This document shows, one piece after another, positions 8,681-16,351 of a DNA stretch of 64,000 bases (within the stretch, counting starts at the first letter, position 1; every line of letters starts with the position of its first letter). The DNA comes from Ameyamaea chiangmaiensis. GTDB taxonomy: Bacteria > Pseudomonadota > Alphaproteobacteria > Acetobacterales > Acetobacteraceae. The stretch covers positions 1 through 64,000 of the forward strand of contig NZ_BAPT01000048.1 in assembly GCF_025995235.1 (NCBI RefSeq), in the 5' to 3' direction. Position numbers and translations under genes: made by a program. The notes under the pieces are model-generated. The model worked only from the letters and a program-made list of their open reading frames with translations, made no database searches and had not been told where the DNA came from.

Positions 8681-9619
8681 ATGGTAAAGAAAATTATTAT
8701 CGATACCGATCCCGGTCAGGACGATGCCATGACGATCCTGCTGGCCCTCGCCAGCCCGGAGATCGCGTTGCTTGGCATCACGACGGTGGCCGGAAACGTC
8801 AGTGTCGACTGCACGACACGCAACGCCCTGAAGACCCTGGAACTGGCACAAAGACCGGATGTTCCGGTGTATCGCGGAGCCGAGCGGCCGCTGGTCGCCC
8901 CGGGCGTCATGGCGGCCCATGTGCATGGCGCCACGGGCTTCGACGGGCACGATCTGCCCACGCCGCGCCTGACCCCGGCGTCGGGTTCGGCGGCCGAGTT
9001 CCTGGTCCGGACGCTTATGGAGCACGATCCCGGCACCGTGACCGTGTGTGCGATCGGACCGTTGACCAACCTTGGCCTGGCGTTACGTCTCGAACCCGCG
9101 ATCGCGGATCGCGTGGAGCGCATCGTCCTGATGGGGGGAGCCTTTGCCGAAGTCGGCAACATCACCTGCGCCGCGGAATTCAACTTCTTTGTTGACCCCC
9201 ATGCGGCTGCGATGGTCTGCCAGTCCGGTATTCCGCTCACGGTAATCCCGCTGGATGTCACGCATCAGCTTCACACCACGCGGGCACGGGTGGCGCGCTT
9301 TGCCGCCCTGGGCAATCGGGTGGGGCGTGTGGTCGCCGACTGGCTGACGTTCGAGAAGACGTTCGAGGCGGAGAAATACGGCACTGATGGCGGCCCGCTT
9401 CACGATCCCAACACGGTCGCCTGGCTGCTTGCGCCGCATCTGTATCGCGGGCGCGAGGTGGCATTGCAGGTCGAGACGCAGGGTGCCCTGACGCAGGGGG
9501 CCAGCGTCGTGGACTGGTGGGGGATCACCGATCTGCCCCGTAACGCGCTGTTTTTGCGGCAGGTGGATGGTGATGGTGTCTATGAGCTTCTGTTCGAGAG
9601 GCTCGCGCGCCTGCCGTGA
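8681..9619 (+). CDS. Inosine-uridine preferring nucleoside hydrolase
   Basis: A 312-residue protein of the IunH/RihABC family, which splits the N-glycosidic bond of ribonucleosides to free base and ribose in the cytoplasm. The calcium-binding N-terminus IIIDTDPGQDDAM begins at residue 5, IVLMGGAF lies mid-protein and DGGPLHDPN gives the late family block. Length matches the family (about 310). The ATG at 8681 puts the DTDPGxDD motif in its usual place; an in-frame ATG at 8657 is the alternative. It lies downstream of the TonB receptor/kinase/PnuC set but is separated by 470 bases, so co-transcription is unproven. Functionally it could degrade an imported nucleoside. Confidence 0.9.
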   Translation: MVKKIIIDTDPGQDDAMTILLALASPEIALLGITTVAGNVSVDCTTRNALKTLELAQRPDVPVYRGAERPLVAPGVMAAHVHGATGFDGHDLPTPRLTPASGSAAEFLVRTLMEHDPGTVTVCAIGPLTNLGLALRLEPAIADRVERIVLMGGAFAEVGNITCAAEFNFFVDPHAAAMVCQSGIPLTVIPLDVTHQLHTTRARVARFAALGNRVGRVVADWLTFEKTFEAEKYGTDGGPLHDPNTVAWLLAPHLYRGREVALQVETQGALTQGASVVDWWGITDLPRNALFLRQVDGDGVYELLFERLARLP

Positions 9620-9624
9620 TCCAT

Positions 9625-9660
9625 GCCGCCTCTCCGACGCTTGCAGGCTGGAGAGGCGGC
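9625..9660. terminator. Hairpin between convergent genes
   Basis: A perfect 11-base inverted repeat (GCCGCCTCTCC at 9625-9635 with GGAGAGGCGGC at 9650-9660) and a 14-base loop lie between the convergent hydrolase and bacterioferritin genes. There is no T-run, so it is a terminator-like hairpin rather than a classical intrinsic terminator. Confidence 0.5.
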
Positions 9661-9669
9661 GCGTTGGGC

Positions 9670-10158
9670 TCAGCCCTGGTCGGGCGCGGCGGCGGCGTTG
9701 AGGTGGATATACTTCTCGATCCCAACCTGCTTGATCAGGTCGAACTGGCGGTCGAGGAAGTCTTCATGTTCTTCCTCGTTCTCCAGGATCTTCAAAAGCA
9801 GGTCGCGTGAGACGTAGTCGCGGACGCTCTCGCAATAGGCGATGCCTTCGCGCAGGTCTTCGAGCGCTTTTACCTCAAGCTTGAGGTCGCACTCAAGAAT
9901 TTCCTGAACGTTCTGACCGATCAGGATCGTGTTCAGACGCTGTACGTTCGGTAGTCCGCCCAGATACAGGATGCGCTCGATCAGCCAGTCGGCGTGGCGC
10001 ATTTCCTCGATCGACTCTTCATACTCCTTCTTGCCGAGAAGCGTGACGCCCCAGTGATTGAGGGTGCGGGCGTGAAGAAAGTACTGATTGATCGCCGTCA
10101 GCTCGTTCGTGAGCTGCGTGTTCAGGTGTTCGATAACCTTCGGATCTTTGATGGGCAT
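9670..10158 (-). CDS. bfr: Bacterioferritin
   Basis: A 162-residue iron-storage protein that forms a 24-mer, oxidises Fe(II) at a di-iron site and binds haem at subunit interfaces. The ferroxidase ligands are visible as E19, E52, H55, E95, E128 and H131, and the haem-ligand methionine is M53 in EEMRHAD. The ATG at 10158 gives the standard N-terminus (MPIKDPKVIEHLN); 23 further upstream residues in the open frame are not family-like. A TGATAAT-N7-ATTATCA palindrome lies about 100 bases upstream, which suggests iron-responsive control. No ferredoxin partner gene is adjacent. Confidence 0.96.
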   Translation of the reverse strand: MPIKDPKVIEHLNTQLTNELTAINQYFLHARTLNHWGVTLLGKKEYEESIEEMRHADWLIERILYLGGLPNVQRLNTILIGQNVQEILECDLKLEVKALEDLREGIAYCESVRDYVSRDLLLKILENEEEHEDFLDRQFDLIKQVGIEKYIHLNAAAAPDQG

Positions 10159-10251
10159 GACGCGTGTGTCCTCTGTCGCGGTTGTCGTCCGTGCCCCGTG
10201 TCTACCGGAACCGCCGCCACCACGCAAATAAAAAACTGTTGTTTTTCAATA

Positions 10252-10272
10252 TGATAATGGATGTGATTATCA
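10252..10272. promoter_or_regulatory. Fur-box-like palindrome upstream of bfr
   Basis: TGATAAT (10252-10258), seven bases, then ATTATCA (10266-10272) form an exact inverted repeat with arms identical to the Fur heptamer. The usual spacing of that heptamer pair is one base, not seven, so this may be two overlapping sites or the site of another iron or manganese regulator. It stands in an AT-rich island in otherwise GC-rich DNA, upstream of bfr. Confidence 0.45.
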
Positions 10273-10399
10273 CTCTCAACCCCCGTCTTCCAAAGATGAC
10301 GTTTGTCAGGGGGTTAGGGGCGTCCAACAGCCATGAAATCGGGGTGATCGGGCCACCCGATCCCGTGCCGTCCTGCTGCATATGCAGGGCGCCCCGGGG

Positions 10400-10861
10400 T
10401 CAGACCGGCAGGTCGCGCGTGTCCGCGATCGCTTCCATCGTCATGTAGGATGTCACCGTGTCGAGTTCGACCTGCTGGATCAGACGTTGATAGAGCTGAT
10501 CGAAGGTGTTCATGTCCTCGGCCACGATCTTGAGCATGTAGTCGTAATCGCCGGCGACCCGATAGAAATCGATCACGTTCGGGATGGCCATGACGGCGCG
10601 GCGAAACGTGTCGAGCCACTCGCGTGAATGGTGGCGGGTGCGCACCATCATGAACACGGTCAGGCCAAGGCCCAGCCGTCGCGCATCCAGCCGTACCGTG
10701 TGTCCGGTGACGACCCCGCTGTCGTGCAGTCGAGCCAGCCGTCGCCAACAGGCATTTTGGGACAATCCGACCACCTCCGCAATTTCGCGTTGCGATCGGG
10801 AGGAGTCCTCCTGCAAGGCACGCAGGATTAAGCGGTCTATTTGATCGATGTTATCGCTCAT
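10400..10861 (-). CDS. AsnC/Lrp-family transcriptional regulator
   Basis: A 153-residue regulator with an N-terminal helix-turn-helix (SQREIAEVVGLSQNACWRRL, about residues 23-42) and a C-terminal RAM/effector domain (FYRVAGDYDYMLKIVAEDM). Lrp/AsnC proteins form octamers and usually sense amino acids. It is divergent from the class V aminotransferase at 10971, with about 110 bases between, so that gene is its probable target. The ATG at 10861 gives the expected MSDNIDQIDRLILRALQ start. Confidence 0.9.
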   Translation of the reverse strand: MSDNIDQIDRLILRALQEDSSRSQREIAEVVGLSQNACWRRLARLHDSGVVTGHTVRLDARRLGLGLTVFMMVRTRHHSREWLDTFRRAVMAIPNVIDFYRVAGDYDYMLKIVAEDMNTFDQLYQRLIQQVELDTVTSYMTMEAIADTRDLPV

Positions 10862-10970
10862 AATCGTTCATATGACCCAAACATGGGGCGTTTCAAGCAA
10901 AATAAGGTGAAGTTCTTTCCTTGGGCGCAACTTATTGTCACCGGACACCACTCCATTGCCGAGGACTGCA

Positions 10971-12443
10971 ATGACCCCGACCGCACTTGACGATTTCATC
11001 GACTCGCTCTCGGGCGCCGATCTGCTGACACGGTTGCGGGCGGGCATCATCGGTGAGGGCGCGCCCGTGCCGGGTCCCTTCGGCGCGCACCCTTTGGTGT
11101 ACGCCGATTACGTAGCGTCGGGTCGCGCCCTGATGCCGATCGAAACCTTCATGCTTGAGCGCGTGCTGCCCTACTACGCGAATAGTCACACGGAAGCGTC
11201 GTATTGCGGCGAATTCGCGACCCGCCTGCGCCGCGCAGCACGCGCCCTGATCGCGCGAAGCTGTGGCGCGGACGCGGCTTACGCGACGATTTTCGCCGGA
11301 TCGGGTGCGACGGCGGGTCTGAACCGGCTTGTCCATCTGCTGGGCGTTGCCGATGCGGTCCGTCGGGGCGAGCGGCCGGTCGTGTTCATCGGGCCCTACG
11401 AACACCACTCCAACATCCTGCCATGGCGGGAGAGCGGTGCCGAGATTATCGAGATCCCCGAAGACGCGTCAGGTGGTCCCGATGTCGCGGTGCTCGAGGC
11501 TGCTTTGGGGGCGGTGGAACCGGGCCGCCTGTGCGTCGGCTCGTTCTCAGCAGCCTCCAATGTCACGGGTATCCTGACCGACGTCGACACTGTGACGCGC
11601 GTCCTGAAACGGCACGGCGCGTTGAGCGTCTGGGATTATGCCGGTGGCGGTCCCTACCTCGCGATCGCGATGGAGGGTGGGACGGACCGCGAAAAGGACG
11701 CGGTCGTCGTGTCGACCCACAAGTTCCTCGGTGGCCCGGGCGCCTCGGGTGTCCTGATCGTGCGCAAGGGCGCGGTGCAGCGCACGACGCCGGTGTTGCC
11801 CGGGGGCGGCACGGTACGATTTGTCTCGCCCTGGACGCACGACTACACGGGTTGCCTCGAATCGCGCGAGGAAGCGGGGACGCCCAATGTGGTCGGCGAT
11901 ATCCGCGCGGCCCTGTGTTTCGCGGTCAAGGCGGCGATCGGTCAGGACACGCTCGATGCGCGGCACGCCGCGTTGCGTGCGCGGGCTCTGGCCACATGGT
12001 CGAGGAACCCGGCGATCGAGATCGTCGGCCACGCGACGGCGCCGGCCCTTCCGATCTTTTCGTTCCGCGTGCGCGATCTTGCCCATGGGGGTTACATCCA
12101 CCAGCAGTTGTTCACGCGCATGCTGTCCGATCGCTACGGGATTCAGGCCCGAGGGGGCTGCGCCTGCGCGGGGCCTTATGCGCACCGCCTCCTGTCGATC
12201 GACGCCACGCGGTCCGATGCGATCCGCCGTGCGATTCTCGCGGGTGAGGAAACCGAAAAACCGGGCTGGACGCGGCTGAATTTCAGTGTTCTGGCCGACG
12301 ACGGGAAAGCGGACAAGATCATCGCGGCGGTGGACGAACTGGCCCGCGACCCGCACCCCGTCGCCAGTCACTACGTCTGCGATCGCACAACAGCGCGCTT
12401 TCGTGTCGCGGAGACAGACCCGGCGATGGCGACGGCAGCCTGA
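10971..12443 (+). CDS. PLP-dependent class V aminotransferase (cysteine desulfurase-like)
   Basis: A 490-residue fold-type I PLP enzyme. VVSTHKFLGGPGASGVL holds the Schiff-base lysine (K251), the aspartate of WDYAGGG would contact the pyridine nitrogen, and YYANSHTEASYCG resembles the NxHR region of SufS/NifS proteins. ARGGCACAGPYAHRLL has two cysteines in the region of the NifS/SufS catalytic loop, but the loop differs from typical desulfurases. At 490 residues it is longer than IscS (about 400). The ATG at 10971 has GAGG six bases upstream; TTG at 10935 is less likely. Divergent from an Lrp-type regulator, which suggests an amino-acid substrate. Specific activity is unknown. Confidence 0.8.
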   Translation: MTPTALDDFIDSLSGADLLTRLRAGIIGEGAPVPGPFGAHPLVYADYVASGRALMPIETFMLERVLPYYANSHTEASYCGEFATRLRRAARALIARSCGADAAYATIFAGSGATAGLNRLVHLLGVADAVRRGERPVVFIGPYEHHSNILPWRESGAEIIEIPEDASGGPDVAVLEAALGAVEPGRLCVGSFSAASNVTGILTDVDTVTRVLKRHGALSVWDYAGGGPYLAIAMEGGTDREKDAVVVSTHKFLGGPGASGVLIVRKGAVQRTTPVLPGGGTVRFVSPWTHDYTGCLESREEAGTPNVVGDIRAALCFAVKAAIGQDTLDARHAALRARALATWSRNPAIEIVGHATAPALPIFSFRVRDLAHGGYIHQQLFTRMLSDRYGIQARGGCACAGPYAHRLLSIDATRSDAIRRAILAGEETEKPGWTRLNFSVLADDGKADKIIAAVDELARDPHPVASHYVCDRTTARFRVAETDPAMATAA

Positions 12444-12554
12444 AGGGCAAGGGGCAGACGGGTCAAACTTTCCTGAAGCGGCGATTGGCGATTCCCGTGC
12501 GATGATGTGCGGATCGAGGCCGCCTTCTCTGGCGGCCCGTAAGGAAAGGCCGCC

Positions 12555-14186
12555 ATGAAACGCTTCATCAATCAGCGCGATACGCTTGTGCCCGATGCGA
12601 TCGCCGGGCTCTTGCGCTCCTCTGACGGGCGCGACCTGACGTGTCTGGACGGCCTGCCCGATATTCGCGTCGTCCTCCGCCGTGACTGGCAGCGTGACCG
12701 GGTGGCCATCATCTCCGGCGGTGGTTCAGGGCATGAGCCCGCGCATGCGGGGTTCGTCGGTCGCGGCATGCTGACGGCGGCTGTTGTCGGGTCGATCTTT
12801 GCCTCGCCCAGCGTGGACGCCATTCTCGCCGCCATTCTGGCCGTTACCGGCGACGCCGGCTGTCTGCTGATCATCAAGAACTATACCGGCGACCGGCTGA
12901 ATTTCGGCTTGGCCGCCGAGCAGGCGCGTGCGTTGGGCCGCAAGGTCGAGACGGTCACGGTGCGCGACGATATCGCCCTGGCGGGACACGAATCCGCCCG
13001 AGGAATCGCCGGGACGATCGCGGTGCACAAGGCGGCCGGGTTCCGTGCCGAGGCCGGCGAAAGTCTGGAGAACGTCGCCGCCTTCGCGCGTGACGTCGCC
13101 GGGCGCCTGCGCAGCATCGGTCTGTCGCTCAGCGACTGTAACGCGTACGACGCCGATCATGCGCCGCGTCTGGGTGACCGGGAAGCGGAACTGGGCCTGG
13201 GTATCCACGGAGAGCCCGGCGCGCGGCGTATCGACTGCGCCCGGGCCGATGACCTGATGGCGCTGGCCGCCGAAACGGTCGAACGCACCCTTTCGTCGGA
13301 CGGGCCGCAGGCCGTCATGTTGAATAATCTCGGCATCGTTCCGGAGATCGAGATGTCGCTTCTGGCGGACGCATTTTTCCGGACCCCTCTGGCGCGACGG
13401 ACCGAGGCCCTGATCGGCCCGGCACCGCTTATGACCGCGCTGGACATGAACGGTTTCTCCCTGACGACCATCGCGTTGACCCCCGACATTCTGGCCGCGC
13501 TGACAGCACCTGTCGGTCCGCGTGCATGGCCCGGCGTCGCACCCTGCACGGTGCCCGATCGGGTGCCCATGCCGCCTTTGCCCGATGCGCTGGGTGCGCC
13601 GCCCTCCGCCGACCCCACGGTAAGAGCGCTGCTGGACCATGCGGTGCAGCGGCTTCTGGCGAGTGAGGCGGAACTGAACGCTCTGGACGCCGCGATCGGC
13701 GACGGGGACGCGGGGTCCACCTTCGCGGGGATCGCACGTCAGGTGGAGGGCGTGCTCGACCGGCTGCCGCTGGCCGACACGCCTGCGCTGTTTCGCGCGC
13801 TGGGTGCGCTCTTCGCCCGGCACGGCGGCGGGTCGAGCGGTGTGTTGCTCTCGATCCTGTTCTCGGCGGCCGGTCGGCACGAGGGGCCCTGGCCACAGGC
13901 CCTGGCCGAGGGGCTGGCGGCGATGCAGGCCCATGGCGGCGCGAAACCGGGTGACAAGACGATGATCGACGCCATCGCCCCAGCCATCGAATCTCTGTGT
14001 CGGGGAGACGGCGCCGCCGATGCCGCCCTTGCCGCGCGTCGTGGCGCGGAGGCGACCCGACGCATGAAGGCTGGCGCCGGCCGGGCCTCGTACGTGCCCG
14101 GCGAGCAGGCGGATGGCGCCATCGATCCCGGGGCAGAGGCGGTCGCGCGCGTTGCGGAGATCATGGCCGAGGGATCGCGCCGGTGA
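12555..14186 (+). CDS. dhaK: Dihydroxyacetone (glycerone) kinase, fused DhaK-DhaL
   Basis: A 543-residue ATP-dependent kinase converting dihydroxyacetone to its phosphate. The N-terminal DhaK domain has the GGGSGHEPAHAGFVG loop, NYTGDRLNF, and GIHGEPG containing the substrate-binding histidine H218. The C-terminal DhaL domain begins after about residue 340 and has LDAAIGDGDAGSTFA, whose aspartates hold Mg-ATP. The single-chain form matches the ATP-using enzyme rather than the PTS-dependent three-subunit form. AGGAAAGG precedes the ATG. In acetic acid bacteria, dihydroxyacetone is the product of the SldBA-type dehydrogenase (also in this window), so the kinase would feed it into metabolism. 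A VOC gene overlaps its stop. Confidence 0.93.
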   Translation: MKRFINQRDTLVPDAIAGLLRSSDGRDLTCLDGLPDIRVVLRRDWQRDRVAIISGGGSGHEPAHAGFVGRGMLTAAVVGSIFASPSVDAILAAILAVTGDAGCLLIIKNYTGDRLNFGLAAEQARALGRKVETVTVRDDIALAGHESARGIAGTIAVHKAAGFRAEAGESLENVAAFARDVAGRLRSIGLSLSDCNAYDADHAPRLGDREAELGLGIHGEPGARRIDCARADDLMALAAETVERTLSSDGPQAVMLNNLGIVPEIEMSLLADAFFRTPLARRTEALIGPAPLMTALDMNGFSLTTIALTPDILAALTAPVGPRAWPGVAPCTVPDRVPMPPLPDALGAPPSADPTVRALLDHAVQRLLASEAELNALDAAIGDGDAGSTFAGIARQVEGVLDRLPLADTPALFRALGALFARHGGGSSGVLLSILFSAAGRHEGPWPQALAEGLAAMQAHGGAKPGDKTMIDAIAPAIESLCRGDGAADAALAARRGAEATRRMKAGAGRASYVPGEQADGAIDPGAEAVARVAEIMAEGSRR

Positions 14187-14578
14187 GCGAGAGCATCGGC
14201 CTGCTCGGACTCCACCATGTCGCGATCATCGCCTCGGACTACGCGCGGTCGCGACGTTTCTACGTCGATCTCCTCGGGTTGCCAGTGATCGCCGAGGTGT
14301 TTCGGCCTGAGCGGCAATCATGGAAATGCGACCTGCGAATCGGGGACGCACAGATCGAACTGTTTTCGTTCCCCGATCCGCCCCCGCGTGTCTCGCGTCC
14401 GGAGGCGTGCGGACTGCGTCATCTCGCATTGCGGGTCGGCACTCTTCATGCGGCGGTGGCGCATCTGAACGCGCACGGTGTCGAGACGGAACCGGTCCGG
14501 ACGGACCCCTACACGGGACGGCTGTTTACGTTTTTTGCCGACCCCGACGATCTACCGCTGGAGTTGTACGAGGCGTGA
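14183..14578 (+). CDS. VOC-family metalloprotein (glyoxalase I-like)
   Basis: A 131-residue protein starting at GTG 14183, which overlaps the dhaK stop (GTGA). LHHVAIIASDYARSRRFYVDLLGL and then LRHLALRV and DPDDLPLELYEA give the paired beta-alpha-beta-beta-beta repeats of the vicinal oxygen chelate fold, with the metal-ligand histidines and terminal glutamate in place. It resembles YaeR/GloA-like proteins. Coupling to dihydroxyacetone kinase suggests a role in detoxifying triose-derived methylglyoxal, but this is inferred from context only. Confidence 0.8.
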   Translation: MSESIGLLGLHHVAIIASDYARSRRFYVDLLGLPVIAEVFRPERQSWKCDLRIGDAQIELFSFPDPPPRVSRPEACGLRHLALRVGTLHAAVAHLNAHGVETEPVRTDPYTGRLFTFFADPDDLPLELYEA

Positions 14579-14882
14579 ACACGTGGCGATCAGGCGCCGG
14601 ATGCCGTGGCAAAGCCGCTTGTCCACGCTGCCGCATTAGCGGTACGAAACACCGGCCCGTCTACCGACAGGGGCGGGAGCGCACGAGCGGCGATGAGCGG
14701 CGGCGGATCGTCGCTCGCATGGGGCGGTGAAAGCGTCGTCGGCGTATTGATGAGACCGTTGGTGAAATGCATTGCTGTCATCCTGCCGAGGTGGGAAAGG
14801 CAAGCCATGCATCCTCTCTACAACGAGGACATGAACATCACGTTAACAGCCGAATGGCATGATGGGTAGCACGCCCTGACGC
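14579..14882. other. 304-base gap between VOC and GntR genes
   Basis: This gap has no gene I can support. A minus-strand frame at 14590-14808 (72 residues, containing MHFTNGLINTPTTLSPPHAS) has an AGAGGA-like site very close to its ATG and could be a small orphan gene. Its composition is not distinctive. The right part contains an ATG-rich stretch without a long frame. Confidence 0.3.
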
Positions 14883-15560
14883 TCACAGTCGCGTCAGACG
14901 TTCTCCACGCGGGCTGCTGGTGTCCAGATGGCGCGCCAGCCACGCCTTGCAGCTCTCGACGTCATGTTTCATCAGGGTGTCGTAGAGTGCCGTGTGTTCA
15001 CGATCGAGGATATGCAGGTCCTCGACGGTGGGACGTGCCGTCATGCCGACGCGCTCCTGATGCGGACGGAGCGCACTGTACATGCCCTGCAGGACCGGAT
15101 TGCCGCTCAGTTCGACAAGGGCCGCGTGAAAGTCCCAGTCAGCGGCCAGATAATCGACCTGTTCGTCCGGGCTGCGCAGGCTGGAAAACGACTGAAGGCG
15201 ACGCAGCGCATCGCGCATCGCGGCGGACGGTCTGATCTGCCGTGCGCACGCTAGCTCGATCACCGCGCCCTCCACCATCAGGCGCGCCTGAAACAGGCCG
15301 CTGAATTCGGCAAGCCCGATCGGCGTGACCATCGCACCCCGGCGTGGCACCAGCGCGATGTAGTGTTCGGCGTGGAGACGGTGAAACGCTTCACGGACGG
15401 GCGTGCGCGACACATCGTGCGCGGTGGATATCCGCTCTTCCTCGATGAACGACCCGGGCGGATATTCCCCGACCAGGATCGCCCGACGCACGGCGTCGTA
15501 AATCCGCTCCTTGGGCGGAAGGTCGTGGGACGGGGTCTGTCGGGCCGTGGCGCTTTTCAT
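14883..15560 (-). CDS. GntR-family regulator, FCD (FadR-type) subgroup
   Basis: A 225-residue repressor-type protein. The N-terminal winged helix-turn-helix carries ISTAHDVSRTPVREAFHRL (about residues 45-63), the typical GntR recognition region. The C-terminal all-helical FCD domain (FQARLMVEGAVIELACAR, with histidines in DFHAALVELSGN and REHTALYDTL) binds a metal and usually a carboxylate ligand. It is the last gene of a minus-strand operon whose genes overlap by ATGA junctions (19673 down to 14883). The paired GTATAC sites at 19681-19686 and 19834-19839 match the kind of palindrome this subgroup recognises, so it probably controls the whole divergent locus. Confidence 0.9.
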   Translation of the reverse strand: MKSATARQTPSHDLPPKERIYDAVRRAILVGEYPPGSFIEEERISTAHDVSRTPVREAFHRLHAEHYIALVPRRGAMVTPIGLAEFSGLFQARLMVEGAVIELACARQIRPSAAMRDALRRLQSFSSLRSPDEQVDYLAADWDFHAALVELSGNPVLQGMYSALRPHQERVGMTARPTVEDLHILDREHTALYDTLMKHDVESCKAWLARHLDTSSPRGERLTRL

Positions 15561-16351
15561 ACTGTTGCGGTCGGCAGTCTGGTGGCGGCCGCCTGCACGG
15601 CATCGGCCATGACGTCGGCCCAGACCGCAATACCGTGGGCATCGCTGATCAGATCCTGCCTGATTTCGACAGCCAGATATGGAATGCCTCGACCCTCGGC
15701 ATGGACGGGGACGGTATAGTCCTGTGTCATATCGACGGCATACGGCACATTCTCGGCAATCAGGTCGTCGGGCCGGAGACGCCGAAGCTCCTCAGCCACC
15801 AGGCGACCGAAGCGGTCATCGCGGCCCCACATGACGGCTGCCGCCATGGGGCGGACGTCGTTCCGGTAGCAGGGGGTAAAGCTGTGCATGGCCAGAAGGA
15901 TGGGGTCAGTATGCGCGTGCGTGTCGAGCGCCCGGCCAATAGCCTGGTGATAGGGCGCCAGAAACGTGCGCTCGCGCAGTGCCCGGTCGGCCGCCTCCAG
16001 TCCGAGATTGCCGGGGATGACATCATCCTCGCTGATCTCGGGGATCGACGTCGGCATGCCGGGCTTGCGATTGCAGTCGATGACCAGACGGGAATAGCAC
16101 TGTGCGATCAGCGGCGCGTGCAGTCGATCTGCCATGGCCTGGCTGACCCCCAGAATGCCGATATCCCAGCCGATGTGGCGCGTCAGTCGCTCTTCCGTCA
16201 GCCCCAGTTGACGCAGGCTGCGGGGTATCCGATGCCCGGCATGATCGACCGTCAGCAGAAACCGTGACTGAGCCGCGCCCGACCGCGTTAGAACCGGCGA
16301 CGGTTCGTCAGGGGCGAGCAGCGTGTCGGCGTGCGTCGTCTCGTCGAACAT
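15557..16351 (-). CDS. N-formylglutamate amidohydrolase-family protein
   Basis: A 264-residue zinc hydrolase of the N-formylglutamate amidohydrolase (FGase) family. Family blocks are LLTVDHAGHRIPR, HIGWDIGILGVSQAMAD, VIDCNRKPGMPTSIPEISE and LLAMHSFTPCYR. HutG itself removes formate from N-formylglutamate in histidine breakdown, but there is no hut gene here. Relatives next to glutamine-synthetase-like genes probably open other N-acyl or gamma-glutamyl compounds. The ATG at 16351 overlaps the stop of the upstream ligase gene (TGATG), and its stop overlaps the GntR start, so the order is a tight operon. Confidence 0.85.
   Translation of the reverse strand: MFDETTHADTLLAPDEPSPVLTRSGAAQSRFLLTVDHAGHRIPRSLRQLGLTEERLTRHIGWDIGILGVSQAMADRLHAPLIAQCYSRLVIDCNRKPGMPTSIPEISEDDVIPGNLGLEAADRALRERTFLAPYHQAIGRALDTHAHTDPILLAMHSFTPCYRNDVRPMAAAVMWGRDDRFGRLVAEELRRLRPDDLIAENVPYAVDMTQDYTVPVHAEGRGIPYLAVEIRQDLISDAHGIAVWADVMADAVQAAATRLPTATV

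Noticed and set aside
10935..10970. TTG start for the class V aminotransferase
   Set aside because: ATG 10971 has GAGG at good spacing, and the upstream codons do not add conserved sequence.
11204..12247. Plus-strand frame of 347 codons
   Set aside because: Another frame of the class V aminotransferase gene; no recognisable protein features.
12726..13934. Minus-strand frame of 402 codons
   Set aside because: Antisense to dihydroxyacetone kinase; arginine/glutamine-rich shadow.
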